Assembly (NCBI RefSeq): GCF_019396325.1
Contig: NZ_JAHKRO010000084.1
Coordinates: 1 to 43,170 of the forward strand
Direction of reading: 5' to 3'
From: Nonomuraea ceibae
GTDB lineage: Bacteria; Actinomycetota; Actinomycetes; Streptosporangiales; Streptosporangiaceae
DNA length: 43,170 bases
The notes under the pieces: generated by a model
What the model was told of the DNA's origin: nothing
Databases searched by the model: none
The model's input: the letters and a program-made list of their open reading frames with translations, nothing else
Part shown: positions 15,293-23,561 of the stretch, piece by piece
How the letters are laid out: the number at the start of each line of letters is the position of its first letter
Position numbering within the stretch: position 1 is the first letter of the stretch
Position numbers and translations under genes: made by a program

Positions 15293-15972
15293 CTAACGCA
15301 ATGAGGTGAGGCGTCGCCAGCAGACGAGGGCGCAGGCCAGTTTGAGGAAGGCTCCGTGGATGTCCGCGCGGACTTCCCAGCGGATGCGCAGGCGGCGAAG
15401 GCGTGCAGGGAGCGAAGGTCTGCTGGACGACCCAGCGTTGTTTGACCAGGCCGGAGCCGTGTGCGATGCCGCGGCGGCCGATCAGCGGGCGGATCTGCAG
15501 TTCTCGGACCAGGCGGCGGTACTTGTCGTGGTCGTAGCCGCGGTCGGCGAGCACCACGTTCGGGCGCCGGCGGGGTCGGTCGCGCTTGCCACGCACCTCG
15601 GGGATAGCGTCCCAGCAGCGGGCGGAGCTGGGTGACGTCGCCCGCGGTTGGCGCCCGTCAGGATGACGGCGAGTGGGATGCCAGTGGCGTCGGCGATCAG
15701 GTGATGTTTGCTGCCGGTCCGGTCTCGATCGACCGGGGACGGGCCGGTCTGCGGCCCCCTTTCAGCGCCCTGATCTGCGTGGAGTCCACCGCAGCGCGGG
15801 AGAAGTCGAGGACGTCGGCGGCCCGCAGCCGGTCCAGCAGGACCTTGTGCGGCCGCTGCCACACGCCGGAGGCGTTCCACTCGGCCAGCCGCCTCCAGCA
15901 CGTCGAGCGCCGGTTGTGGCGGCCCTCGCGCACCCGCTTCACATACCCGTCCTGGTGAACGCTGCACGGACC
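15293..15972 (-). pseudogene. IS5-family transposase, N-truncated and frameshifted
   Basis: Leftward frames give STCWRRLAEWNASGVWQRPH, then LDFSRAAVDSTQIRALKGG (first catalytic Asp region). Next come RRPNVVLADRGYDHDKYRRL (second Asp) and IRPLIGRRGIAHGSGLVKQR. After a shift near 15420 the frame reads LRIRWEVRADIHGAFLKLAC and LVCWRRLTSLR with TAG at 15293-15295. The first roughly 60 residues are missing and there are at least three shifts. This subgroup differs from the copy at the left edge of the window. Confidence 0.85.
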
Positions 15973-15982
15973 GTTCTAGGTC

Positions 15983-16636
15983 TCAACCCGCCGCTGCCGC
16001 AGTGGCGAGCGGTAGGGACCGGAGCCGGATCATGACCAGGACCACGGCGGCAGCGGGACCGATCCCCCAGGCCACAGGCGCGACGGCCCCCATAATCGCG
16101 GTGGAGTCAAGGAAGAGCCCGAGCGCGCCGCCCAGGCTGAACACGCCGGTGACCGTGAAGATGGCGCCGATGCCACGACCTTGGAAGGCCGGCGCCATGA
16201 AGAGGCAGGCGAGGGAGAAGAACACGCCCCAGCCGAGCAGCTCGAGGGTGAACGTCAGCGACGGCCAGCCGTAGGGCTGGAACCAGTCCAGACCTGCCGT
16301 CCGGCCCAGGCCGGGGCTCTGCCTGACCATGGTCAGCGCCACGAACCGGTTGGCGCAGGTGCATACGGCGCACAGGACGACGAACGTCAGCGAGATGAGC
16401 GTGTACACCTGCCTGTCGGCCGGGGCGGCCAGATGGATGGCGGCCCACAGCGGCACCATGGTCAGCCCCGCGAGCAGCATGATCACGTGAAACGTCGTGA
16501 GGAAGGGCTCGTGAGGCGGGAACGGCAGCCCGCGTGCCGTCATCACCGCGAGCGCCGCCATGTAGGCCACGAGCAGGGCGACGAACCCGCCGCCCGCCCA
16601 GATCCCTACGGACACTGCCGTTGTTCTCTTCCTCAT
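15983..16636 (-). CDS. Six-helix membrane protein of unknown function
   Basis: 217 residues with about six hydrophobic helices, including VSVGIWAGGGFVALLVAYMA, VIMLLAGLTMVPLWAAIHLA, LISLTFVVLCAVCTCANRFV, LLGWGVFFSLACLFMAPAFQ and IFTVTGVFSLGGALGLFLDS. I do not recognise the family. ATG 16636 is preferred because GAGAGG lies just upstream; an alternative ATG at 16651 touches the operator and has no ribosome site. It is divergent from the TetR gene at 16746, with a large shared dyad, so it is probably the regulated target, perhaps a small-molecule efflux or sensing protein. Confidence 0.75.
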   Translation of the reverse strand: MRKRTTAVSVGIWAGGGFVALLVAYMAALAVMTARGLPFPPHEPFLTTFHVIMLLAGLTMVPLWAAIHLAAPADRQVYTLISLTFVVLCAVCTCANRFVALTMVRQSPGLGRTAGLDWFQPYGWPSLTFTLELLGWGVFFSLACLFMAPAFQGRGIGAIFTVTGVFSLGGALGLFLDSTAIMGAVAPVAWGIGPAAAVVLVMIRLRSLPLATAAAAG

Positions 16637-16653
16637 GAGCCTGCCTCTCATCG

Positions 16654-16702
16654 ATAGTGGCGTATCTCGTACACCATAATGGTTAATTATCTACGCCACT
16701 AT
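16654..16702. promoter_or_regulatory. 49-bp concentric dyad operator between membrane-protein and TetR genes
   Basis: The outer arms ATAGTGGCGTA (16654-16664) and TACGCCACTAT (16692-16702) are perfect complements. An inner ACCAT-A-ATGGT is centred on the same base (16678). Overall 18 of 24 positions pair. The centre is AT-rich with CATAAT and TTAATTA-like -10 candidates. Confidence 0.85.
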
Positions 16703-16745
16703 AGGGTTGCTCCGGAACGCCTGCAGCACAAGGGGGACGGACGCG

Positions 16746-17504
16746 ATGGGTGAGCAGCACAGGAGACCCAGACCAGCGGGCATCGAGCTGGCCTGGCACG
16801 TCTCCCGCGTCCGGGATACTCAGGACACGCACAGACCGGGCCCGCGGCCGGGCCTCACCCTGGAACGGATCGTCGCGACCGCAATCGACCTCGCCGACCG
16901 CGAAGGGCTCGGCGCCGTGTCGCTGGCGCGCGTGGCCACCGCGCTTGGCACCGCGACGACCTCGCTGTACCGGCACGTCCGCTCCAAGGACGACCTCATC
17001 GTGGTGATGCGCGACGCCGCCGCCGCACCGCCGCCCAACCTGCCGGACCCCGACCCCGGACGCTGGCAGGAATCCCTCGCCGGCATCGCCGGGCAGATCT
17101 ACGACCTCTTCCGCCGGCACCCGTGGGTGCTGCAGGTGCCCGCCTTCGGCCCGCCGAACACGCCGAACGACCTGCTGTGGGGCGAGCACATGCTCAAGGC
17201 CCTGTCACAGACCCGGCTGAGCCCGCACAACCAGCTCCGCGCCGTCACCCTGATCTTCGGCTACGTCCGCGAACAGGCCCGCCTCACCCTCGATCCGATC
17301 ATCGCCGACGGCGGCGACGCCGCGGCCGGCGACTACTTCCGCTTCCTCGCAAGGGTCATGACGCCGGATCGATACCCCATGTTCTGCCGCCTCTTCGCCG
17401 ACCAGGCGAACACCGAATCCATCGGCTACAGCGCCGAGGACTTCCGGTTCGGCCTGAACCGCATCCTGGCCGGACTGACCGAACTCGACCGGGAAGGCGA
17501 CTGA
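16746..17504 (+). CDS. TetR-family regulator (TetR_C_1 class)
   Basis: 252 residues. An extended, arginine-rich N-terminus of about 35 residues precedes the helix-turn-helix (LGAVSLARVATALGTATTSL then YRHVRSKDDL, about 60-90). The ligand domain has RRHPWVLQVPAFGPPNTPND, as in tetracycline-repressor-like regulators of efflux and membrane genes. ATG 16746 is the first start past the dyad. It probably represses the divergent membrane protein and itself. Confidence 0.9.
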   Translation: MGEQHRRPRPAGIELAWHVSRVRDTQDTHRPGPRPGLTLERIVATAIDLADREGLGAVSLARVATALGTATTSLYRHVRSKDDLIVVMRDAAAAPPPNLPDPDPGRWQESLAGIAGQIYDLFRRHPWVLQVPAFGPPNTPNDLLWGEHMLKALSQTRLSPHNQLRAVTLIFGYVREQARLTLDPIIADGGDAAAGDYFRFLARVMTPDRYPMFCRLFADQANTESIGYSAEDFRFGLNRILAGLTELDREGD

Positions 17505-17553
17505 CCAGTCCCGCTTCCGACGCGGCATCCACCTGGAGAGGTCCATGCGGCAC

Positions 17554-17940
17554 TCAAGCATCGGCCCCCGAGAGCCGGGAGAACTCACTGACTTCGTCGG
17601 ATGCGATCATCAGACGCTTGAGCGCTTTGTTACGCCAGGCGAGTACCACCAGTTCACGCATACGCTCTGCCGTCACCTTTGCCAGGACGACGCGGAGACC
17701 GACGAAGATCCGGCCGTGCGGTCCACCCGCGCGCCACACCTCTTCGTAGATCTCCGGCTCTTCGGTGACCGCTGTCTGCGCGTCCGCCTGAGTTACGGAC
17801 ACGATGGCGGTGGTCTCGCCCTTCTCCACTCCGGCGAATGGCTTCCCCGCGACCTTGAACGACGGAAGCCTGAAGTGCGTCGCCTCCTCGACTTCAGGAA
17901 GCACCATGGCACACTGACGGATGTCCTCAATCCCGATCAT
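17554..17940 (-). CDS. MmcQ/YjbR-family protein
   Basis: 128 residues starting MIGIEDIRQCAMVLPEVEEA, with THFRLPSFKVAGKPFAGVEK and the C-terminal MRELVVLAWRNKALKRL. MmcQ/YjbR proteins have a CyaY-like DNA-binding fold; their role is unclear. A longer in-frame extension upstream is not family-like, so ATG 17940 is used. It converges on the TetR gene, with ends 49 bases apart. Confidence 0.88.
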   Translation of the reverse strand: MIGIEDIRQCAMVLPEVEEATHFRLPSFKVAGKPFAGVEKGETTAIVSVTQADAQTAVTEEPEIYEEVWRAGGPHGRIFVGLRVVLAKVTAERMRELVVLAWRNKALKRLMIASDEVSEFSRLSGADA

Positions 17941-18399
17941 GAGACGCAGTCTAGGGAACACGCAGAGCACTCTCACCGATCTGCACCCAGCCAAGAACGA
18001 AGAACTTGCCGCAGTCCACTAACTGCTCACCAGGGCAAGATCCACGCCTCCGGAACAGGCACTCAACGCTCTGGCCCTGTCGCTACGGCGCAGTGCCGGA
18101 CGATATTGGCGGCGGGTTCTGGCCGCAGGTGCGTTCCAGAAGGCCTGCGCCACCCGAACTACATCAAACCGGCGGGTGCCATCTGTCACGCGGTATCCGG
18201 CGGCTCGACGCGCAAGGCAAGACAGCGGGCAAGCACTCGCCAAGATCGCTTTCTAACGCTGTGTCGACCCTGCCTACGCATCTTCCGCGTCTTCTCATGG
18301 TGTCAAGGCGCGCCTCGGCCCCCGATGCCGTGGCTTTGTTGCAGCATTTGACGGCGAGGTGCGCCCCTACCACCCGAGACGCGTCTGGAGAGGCCCCAG
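17941..18399. other. No recognisable gene (459 bases)
   Basis: There are several short overlapping frames on both strands, none with a family signature. Fragments recall mobile-element debris but cannot be assigned. Confidence 0.35.
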
Positions 18400-18738
18400 G
18401 TGATCAGGCTAGGCGAGCCGAACAGCGACGGCATGGTCGATGTCATCTTCACCCTGCCCGCGGAGATTCCCGGGCACGTGTCGGTCGTGGGTGACTTCAA
18501 CCACTGGGACCCCCGCGCCCACCCCATGACCCGTACCCAGCATGGCACCCACACCGCCACAGTGACGCTGCCTCCGGGCACCAGCATCTGCTTCCGCTAC
18601 CTGGCCGAGGGCGGCCGCTGGCTGGATGACCTGGACGTCGACGCTCGCGACGAACGCGGTGGCATCGTGCATGTTTCGGCCTCTGTCACCGGGCACGAGA
18701 AGGCCGGGCAGGGGCGCGCCGCCTGGTTGACGGGCTGA
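18400..18738 (+). CDS. Isoamylase-type early-set (CBM48-like) domain protein
   Basis: 112 residues formed almost entirely by one immunoglobulin-like E-set domain: VDVIFTLPAEIPGHVSVVGD then FNHWDPRAHPMTR, and ICFRYLAEGGRWLDDLD. These are hallmarks of CBM48 and AMPK glycogen-binding domains (the FNxW and RYL-W positions). Stand-alone versions probably bind glycogen or alpha-glucans. GTG 18400 follows GGAGAGG. The hemerythrin gene starts 39 bases downstream, so co-transcription is likely. Confidence 0.85.
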   Translation: MIRLGEPNSDGMVDVIFTLPAEIPGHVSVVGDFNHWDPRAHPMTRTQHGTHTATVTLPPGTSICFRYLAEGGRWLDDLDVDARDERGGIVHVSASVTGHEKAGQGRAAWLTG

Positions 18739-18777
18739 CTCCTGCCCGCAGACGTCACCCCCAAGGAGGATCTCGAC

Positions 18778-19350
18778 GTGGGCGAGCAACAAGACGAGCA
18801 GCAGGACGTCATCACCGTGCTGGTCACTGACCACCGCGAAGTCGAGCAGATGTTCTCCCAGCTCGAACAGATGGCTGGCGACGCCAGCGAGCAGGCCAAG
18901 ACGCTGGCCGAGAAGGTGGTGATCGAGCTGGTCCGCCACTCGGTCGCCGAGGAGGAATACCTTTACCCGGCCGTACGCGAGCACATGCCGGGCGGGCCCG
19001 AACTGGCCGACCATGAGATCGCTGAGCATGCCGAGGCCGAGGAGACGATGAAGCGGCTGGAGGCGCTGGAGCCGGCCGACGACGAATTCTGGCCTACGCT
19101 GCGCTCGCTGATGCAGCAGATCCGTCACCACGTCGACGAAGAGGAGAACGACCTGTTCCCTCGCCTGCGGCTGGCCTGCTCCGGCGAGCAGCTCATCGAG
19201 CTGGGCGGCAAGGTGACCCGGGCCAAGAAGATGGCGCCCACCCGGCCGCACCCGTCCGCCCCCGACACCCCGCCCGGTAACAAACTGCTGGCGCCTGGCA
19301 CCGGCTTGGTCGACCGCATGCGCGACGCCCTCTCTGGCCGGGGACGATGA
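18778..19350 (+). CDS. Hemerythrin HHE-domain protein
   Basis: 190 residues. The four-helix di-iron signature is visible: H19 in VTDHREVEQ, H54 and E58 in RHSVAEEEYLYP, H79 and H84 in DHEIAEHAEAEE, and H118 with E122 in HHVDEEENDLFP. The C-terminal 60 residues are proline-rich and likely flexible. Such proteins bind oxygen, nitric oxide or peroxide and often belong to stress regulons in actinobacteria. GTG 18778 is preceded by AAGGAGG. It lies beside a SigB-type sigma gene and a SpoIIE phosphatase, suggesting a stress function. Confidence 0.9.
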   Translation: MGEQQDEQQDVITVLVTDHREVEQMFSQLEQMAGDASEQAKTLAEKVVIELVRHSVAEEEYLYPAVREHMPGGPELADHEIAEHAEAEETMKRLEALEPADDEFWPTLRSLMQQIRHHVDEEENDLFPRLRLACSGEQLIELGGKVTRAKKMAPTRPHPSAPDTPPGNKLLAPGTGLVDRMRDALSGRGR

Positions 19351-19445
19351 GTAAGGAATCCTTTCGATTCCATGGCCTGCGGCGAGGGTAGGGGCCTGTT
19401 TCTGGCCAGGTGTTACGGATCTTCTCCCGGTCCTGGCGAATGAGG

Positions 19446-19483
19446 GCGGGGCACGGTTGTCCTGGCTGTCAACCGTGCCCCGC
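19446..19483. terminator. Bidirectional hairpin terminator
   Basis: A perfect 14-bp stem, GCGGGGCACGGTTG (19446-19459) with CAACCGTGCCCCGC (19470-19483), encloses a 10-base loop. It sits between the convergent hemerythrin and sigma genes. Part of the right arm is repeated again at about 19488-19499. There is no U-run, as is common in GC-rich actinobacteria. Confidence 0.85.
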
Positions 19484-19515
19484 TCGACCGTGCCCCGCTC
19501 GACGCAGTGGTGCCG

Positions 19516-20253
19516 TCAGGTGGAAAGCTGTTTGCGTTGCTGTGTCAGGACAGCGCGCACAATGCGGGAGACGTGTATCTGGGAGATGCCGAGCTCGGCG
19601 GCAATCTCGGCCTGGGTCATGTTGCCGTAGAAGCGCATCAGCAGAATCTTCTTCTCCCGGTGCGGCAGCGCGTCGATGAGTGGCTTGACGGCGTGCGGGT
19701 CGATCAACATGGTCAATGATTCGTCGTGTTCGGGCAGGAGGTCGCCGAGGCTGGCCGATTCGTCGCTCTTGGCCGGTGCGTCGAGAGACAGGGTGCGGTT
19801 AGCGGTGGAGGCTTCAAGGGCGAGCGGCACCTCTTCCGCGGTGATGCTCCTTTTGTCCGCCAGTTTCGGCGACGGTCGGCGATCGTCCGAACACTTGAGT
19901 GAGGTCGGAGATGCTCTGGTTGAGCTCCGAGCGGCGTTCCTGGTAGATGCGCGGCACCCGGACGGCCCAAGTGCGGTTGCGGAAATGCCGCTTCACCCGC
20001 CCAGCATGGTAACGGCCGCGTAGCCGCGAAAGTCATGGCCGAGGCTGGCGTCGAAGCCATTGATCGCCTTCATCAGGCCGACGTAGGCGGCCTGCAACAG
20101 GTCTTCGAGCGGTTCGCCGCTGTAGGCGTAGCGGCGGGCGGTCTCGCGCACCATCCCGCTGTGCATCTCCACCAGGCGTTCGCGTAACCGCAGCCGGTGG
20201 GTGTCGGAGGTTTCCGGGTCGACCGTCTGAAGGAGGAGTTCCTCGGCGCTCAT
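19516..20253 (-). pseudogene. SigB/SigF-type stress sigma factor with two frameshifts
   Basis: From ATG 20253 the frames give SAEELLLQTVDPETSDTHRL and region 2 (VRETARRYAYSGEPLEDLLQ, AAYVGLMKAINGFDASLGHD). A shift within GGCGGGTGAAG near 20000 leads to KRHFRNRTWAVRVPRIYQER (region 3). A second shift near 19855-19865 leads to LALEASTANRTLSLDA and region 4 (LMRFYGNMTQAEIAAELGIS, QIHVSRI). All regions survive, and each break is consistent with a one-base change from the intact family. Either the gene died recently or two bases are wrong in the sequence. The usual length of about 250 residues would be restored by correcting both. Confidence 0.85.
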
Positions 20254-20624
20254 GTGGTTGAGCGCTACTTCCGTGGCCGTCCTCTGTCCTGCTCTCTGTA
20301 CCGGGCAGGCTGCTCTGTCACAGGAAGAATGCCCAGACAGAAGCGCCGCCTCGTGCAACGAGCCGAGACGAAGCCCTCTGCTGGACTTCGTGCCAAGTCT
20401 TGCCGGGGTGACGGCGTCCATACTTCCTCTTTGGTGATAATGGGTTGATACCGGCTGTGGCTGCTCAATTGGGGTAGGTCGGCCTGGCAGGGGACGTCAC
20501 CTGTGCCACTGGCCGGGTGGTGTCGTTGCACAGCTCAAGGAGTTTGGTTGAGAGAGGCGAGCACCACGCAGCTCCAGCACAGCATGTCCCTACAACGTGT
20601 CCCCGGGTCCATGAGGCAGGTTGG
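20254..20624. other. Divergent regulatory gap of sigma gene and SpoIIE phosphatase
   Basis: There is no gene I can support in these 371 bases. A SigB-like promoter candidate for the phosphatase lies at 20453-20477: GGCT, 15 bases, then GGGTAG, close to the actinobacterial GNNT-N14-16-GGGTAY pattern. The final base is unfavourable. Confidence 0.4.
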
Positions 20625-21968
20625 ATGAGCGGGCAGAACGTGGCACCGCTTGACGTCGCGGGTGAGCAGGCGCGCCTGGCGGCGGTGCGCCGCTACGACA
20701 TCTTGGACACTCCTGCCGATGGGGCTTTCGACCGGGTGGCGGCGCTGGCGGCACGCCTGTTCGACACGCCGATCGCCACGGTGACGATCGTGGACGAAGA
20801 CCGGATCTGGTTCAAGGCCCAGCAGGGGCTGCCCGAAGGTGTGACCGAGATCGGGCGGGATCCCGGCCTGTGCGCCTCAGCGATCTTGCAAGGTGAGCCG
20901 TACGTCGTCACCGACGCCCTTGCCGACCCGCGCACGCTGAACAATCCACTCGTGCACGGGGACCTGGGCGTGCAGTTTTATGCGGCTGCGCCGATCACCA
21001 CCGTCGACGGGTATCGGCTGGGCACCGTCAACGTGCTCGACATCCGTCCCCGCGCCTTCAGCGACCAGGAGGCCGCCGTCTTAGCAGAGCTGGCCGGGAT
21101 GGTGGCCGACTCGCTGGAACTGCGACTGTCAGCCATGGCCGCGGTCCGGCTCGAAGCCGAGCGGGCCGCCCAAGCCGAGCGGGAACGCCGGCAAACGAAG
21201 AAGCTGGCGGCCACCCTGCGGCGCGCCCTGCTGCCTCCCGTCCTGCCCAAGCTACCCGGCGTCCACGCCGCAGCGGCCTATCACACCGCTTCCGCCGACG
21301 ACGTGGGCGGCGACTTCTATGACCTGTTCCCGCTCGACGATGGCCGGTGGGCGTTTTTCATCGGCGATGTGTGCGGCAAAGGCTCCGAAGCAGCCGCTAT
21401 GACCGCCCTGGCGCGCTACAGCCTGCGCGTCTCTGTCCAACTGGACACCGATCCTGTGATCGTGCTGCAACAGCTCAACACCGCGATGTTGCACGAGTAC
21501 ACCGACGGCGATCCCTGCTACTGCACGGTGCTGTTCGGCCTGCTGACCCCCTCTCCGCTCGGCATCGCCGTAGGTGGCGTCCAGGTGGAGCTGGCAGCTG
21601 GCGGTCATCCTCCCGCGCTCCACCTGCAATCCACCGGACAGGTGCAGCCGGTGAGCCTGATCGGCGGCATGGTCACCGGCCTGATGGAGGATGCCGGCTT
21701 CACCACCACCAAGGTGCACTTGCAGCCGGGCGATGCGCTGTTGATGTATACCGACGGTCTCACCGAGGCCCGCGTCGCCGACGGTCATCTCTTTGGTGAA
21801 GACCGCCTGATCACTCTGGTTGGCAGCTTCACCGGCGCCTCCGCCCCGGAATTGGTCGCCGCCCTCGAAAGCGTGTTGGACGGGTTCGGGCCCGGCCTCG
21901 CCGACGACACCGCCATACTCGCCTTGAGCATCCCACCGACCGCCAGCCCTACGAAGGCCATCTCGTGA
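20625..21968 (+). CDS. GAF-domain PP2C (SpoIIE/RsbU-type) serine phosphatase
   Basis: 447 residues. The GAF domain (about 25-165) begins LAAVRRYDILDTPADGAFDR and contains FDTPIATVTIVDEDRIWFKA and RDPGLCASAIL. A coiled coil (AVRLEAERAAQAERERRQTK) leads to the SpoIIE-type PP2C domain with metal-binding aspartates in DDVGGDFYDLF, GDVCGKG, YTDGLTEAR and LADDTAIL. Such proteins dephosphorylate STAS antagonists to release a sigma factor. The STAS gene overlaps its end by four bases. ATG 20625 is preferred over an upstream frame lacking similarity. Expected target is a SigB-type sigma, but the adjacent sigma gene is broken. Confidence 0.92.
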   Translation: MSGQNVAPLDVAGEQARLAAVRRYDILDTPADGAFDRVAALAARLFDTPIATVTIVDEDRIWFKAQQGLPEGVTEIGRDPGLCASAILQGEPYVVTDALADPRTLNNPLVHGDLGVQFYAAAPITTVDGYRLGTVNVLDIRPRAFSDQEAAVLAELAGMVADSLELRLSAMAAVRLEAERAAQAERERRQTKKLAATLRRALLPPVLPKLPGVHAAAAYHTASADDVGGDFYDLFPLDDGRWAFFIGDVCGKGSEAAAMTALARYSLRVSVQLDTDPVIVLQQLNTAMLHEYTDGDPCYCTVLFGLLTPSPLGIAVGGVQVELAAGGHPPALHLQSTGQVQPVSLIGGMVTGLMEDAGFTTTKVHLQPGDALLMYTDGLTEARVADGHLFGEDRLITLVGSFTGASAPELVAALESVLDGFGPGLADDTAILALSIPPTASPTKAIS

Positions 21969-22351
21969 GCGACACCCACACCGACACTGACGCCGTCCGC
22001 TTCGTCCCTGCCACTGACAGCGGTCGCACTGACCTGTGTGTGCTCGCCGTCGTGGGAAACCTGGAGTATGCCAGCGCCGAACAGGTGCGAGCCGACCTCC
22101 AGCAGTTGGTCCAGTCCGACCACCGCCACCTGATCTTGGACCTGACCCGCCTGGACTTTCTCGACTCCACCGGGATTAGCATCCTGCTCGCGGCGCGCAG
22201 CCGCATCGTGAAGGGCGACGGCGTGTTCGCCCTCTGTGGCGTGAACGAAAGAGCCGCTCGTATCTTCAAGATCACCGCTCTCGATCAGATAATCCCCCTC
22301 CATCCCACCCTGGACCAAGCCCTACAGAGCCTGCCAGCGCCATCTCCCTAG
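21965..22351 (+). CDS. STAS-domain anti-sigma factor antagonist (RsbV/SpoIIAA-like)
   Basis: 128 residues. The STAS core has LILDLTRLDFLDSTGISILL, with the phosphorylatable serine in DSTG intact. GTG 21965 overlaps the phosphatase stop (GTGA), implying translational coupling and matched amounts of phosphatase and substrate. When dephosphorylated it would bind an RsbW-type kinase and free a sigma factor; no kinase gene is in the window. A hairpin terminator follows. Confidence 0.92.
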   Translation: MSDTHTDTDAVRFVPATDSGRTDLCVLAVVGNLEYASAEQVRADLQQLVQSDHRHLILDLTRLDFLDSTGISILLAARSRIVKGDGVFALCGVNERAARIFKITALDQIIPLHPTLDQALQSLPAPSP

Positions 22352-22407
22352 GGGTCCATGTGCGGAGGAATCTGTCCAGAGCGGGTGGCGACCGAGCGCG
22401 GACTAAC

Positions 22408-22428
22408 TCACATCGCTCCTCGATGTGA
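22408..22428 (+). terminator. Hairpin terminator after the STAS gene
   Basis: TCACATCG (22408-22415) pairs with CGATGTGA (22421-22428) around a 5-base loop, 57 bases after the STAS stop codon. The stem is short but perfect. Confidence 0.55.
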
Positions 22429-22894
22429 TTCAGGCCCAAGCCGGTTTGAGCTCGCGGTCATCGCGCTCGGTCCTCCAGCGGACCCTGATCAGGCGGACCA
22501 CAGGTCGAGGAACGCGGGGACAACCATGAGCGGTGCGGGCCGTCCGAGCAGGTCAGCAGGTACAGAGCTGGCAGCGTCGAGCAGCTTCGGCCGAACAGGG
22601 CGCAGGCCGTGCCGACCATGTGTTCTATGGCCAGGTCGTCACTTGTCGCAGGCAAGTCGAGGGGGAACTGCGGGCAGCTCTGGTCGCCGGCACTGACCGA
22701 GTAACCATGACGCGCCCCTTTCACCTCCCGCTGTTCACGCCGGCGGCGGCCTGTGTCTTGGCAGGAGGGCTGCACTGTCGGTGATCCGATCCCGCAGGGG
22801 CTCACAACGGGCCCTTCCAACTGCTCCGAGTCGCCAGTGCGCCCCTCCGGCCGATCGATCGGCCTCGACCTGCTGAATGCCCGTGTGCGAAGAC
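22429..22894. other. No recognisable gene upstream of sigK
   Basis: 466 bases with only shadow-like short frames. The right end runs into the sigK promoter. Confidence 0.35.
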
Positions 22895-22920
22895 CCATCC
22901 GGTACGCGGTCGGCTCCGAA
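22895..22920 (+). promoter_or_regulatory. SigK-type promoter of sigK-rskA (autoregulation)
   Basis: CCATCC (22895-22900), 16 bases, then CGAA (22917-22920, followed by AC). This matches the known mycobacterial SigK consensus, CCATCC and CGAAT spaced 16-17. A near-identical arrangement precedes the oxidoreductase at 24346, including the CGGCTC/GTGGCTC bases before the -10. Confidence 0.75.
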
Positions 22921-22964
22921 ACTCCGATGGCCGGTGCTGTGCCGGCATGGGCAGGAGGGTCTGC

Positions 22965-23561
22965 ATGGGAGCGCGTGACCGGTCGCCGGTGGACGAGGAT
23001 CGCCCGGGAGGTGGTCCACCGGGGTTGGAGGAGTTGCTGCAGGCGGTTGGCAGGGGTGACCGTACGGCGTTCGAGCGGTTGTACGAGGCGCTGGCGCCGA
23101 GGGTGTTCGGGCTGGTGCTACGGGTGCTGCGGGATCGGGCGCACAGTGAAGAGGTGGCCCAGGAGGTGTTGGTGGAGGTGTGGCGCGGCGCCGCCCGCTA
23201 CGAGCCGGGCAAGGGATCGGTGATGGCGTGGGTGATGACCATCGCACACCGGCGGGCGATCGACCGGGTACGTTCGGCGCAGTCGGGACTGGACCGGGAG
23301 GAGCGTGCGGCCCGGCTGGAGCCGCATCGGCCCTTCGACGAGGTGCCGGAACTGGTGGTGGGCAGGCTGGAACGCGAACGGCTGCGCCGTTGCCTGGACG
23401 GGTTGACCGGCCTGCAGCGTGAGTCGGTCACCTTCGCCTACTACGGCGGCTACTCCTACCGGGAGGTGTCCGAGCTGGTGCAAGCACCGCTGGGAACGGT
23501 GAAGACTCGGATGCGCGACGGGCTGATCCGGCTGCGCGACTGCCTGGGAGTGGACCGATGA
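22965..23561 (+). CDS. sigK: ECF sigma factor SigK
   Basis: 198 residues. Region 2 spans about 30-100 (AFERLYEALAPRVFGLVLRV, AHSEEVAQEVLVEVWR, SVMAWVMTIAHRRAIDRVRS). Region 4 is near the end (LQRESVTFAYYGGYSYREVS, APLGTVKTRMRDGLIRLR). Gene order with an RskA-type anti-sigma factor, a molybdoenzyme and fasciclin proteins is that of mycobacterial SigK loci. ATG 22965 follows AGGAGGG (22953-22959). The stop overlaps the rskA start (ATGA). Activity should depend on RskA and be positively autoregulated from the promoter at 22895. A decayed second copy lies at 41424-41765. Confidence 0.92.
   Translation: MGARDRSPVDEDRPGGGPPGLEELLQAVGRGDRTAFERLYEALAPRVFGLVLRVLRDRAHSEEVAQEVLVEVWRGAARYEPGKGSVMAWVMTIAHRRAIDRVRSAQSGLDREERAARLEPHRPFDEVPELVVGRLERERLRRCLDGLTGLQRESVTFAYYGGYSYREVSELVQAPLGTVKTRMRDGLIRLRDCLGVDR

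Noticed and set aside
17941..18399. Frames suggestive of an integrase or transposase remnant
   Set aside because: No motif could be followed for more than a few residues in any frame.
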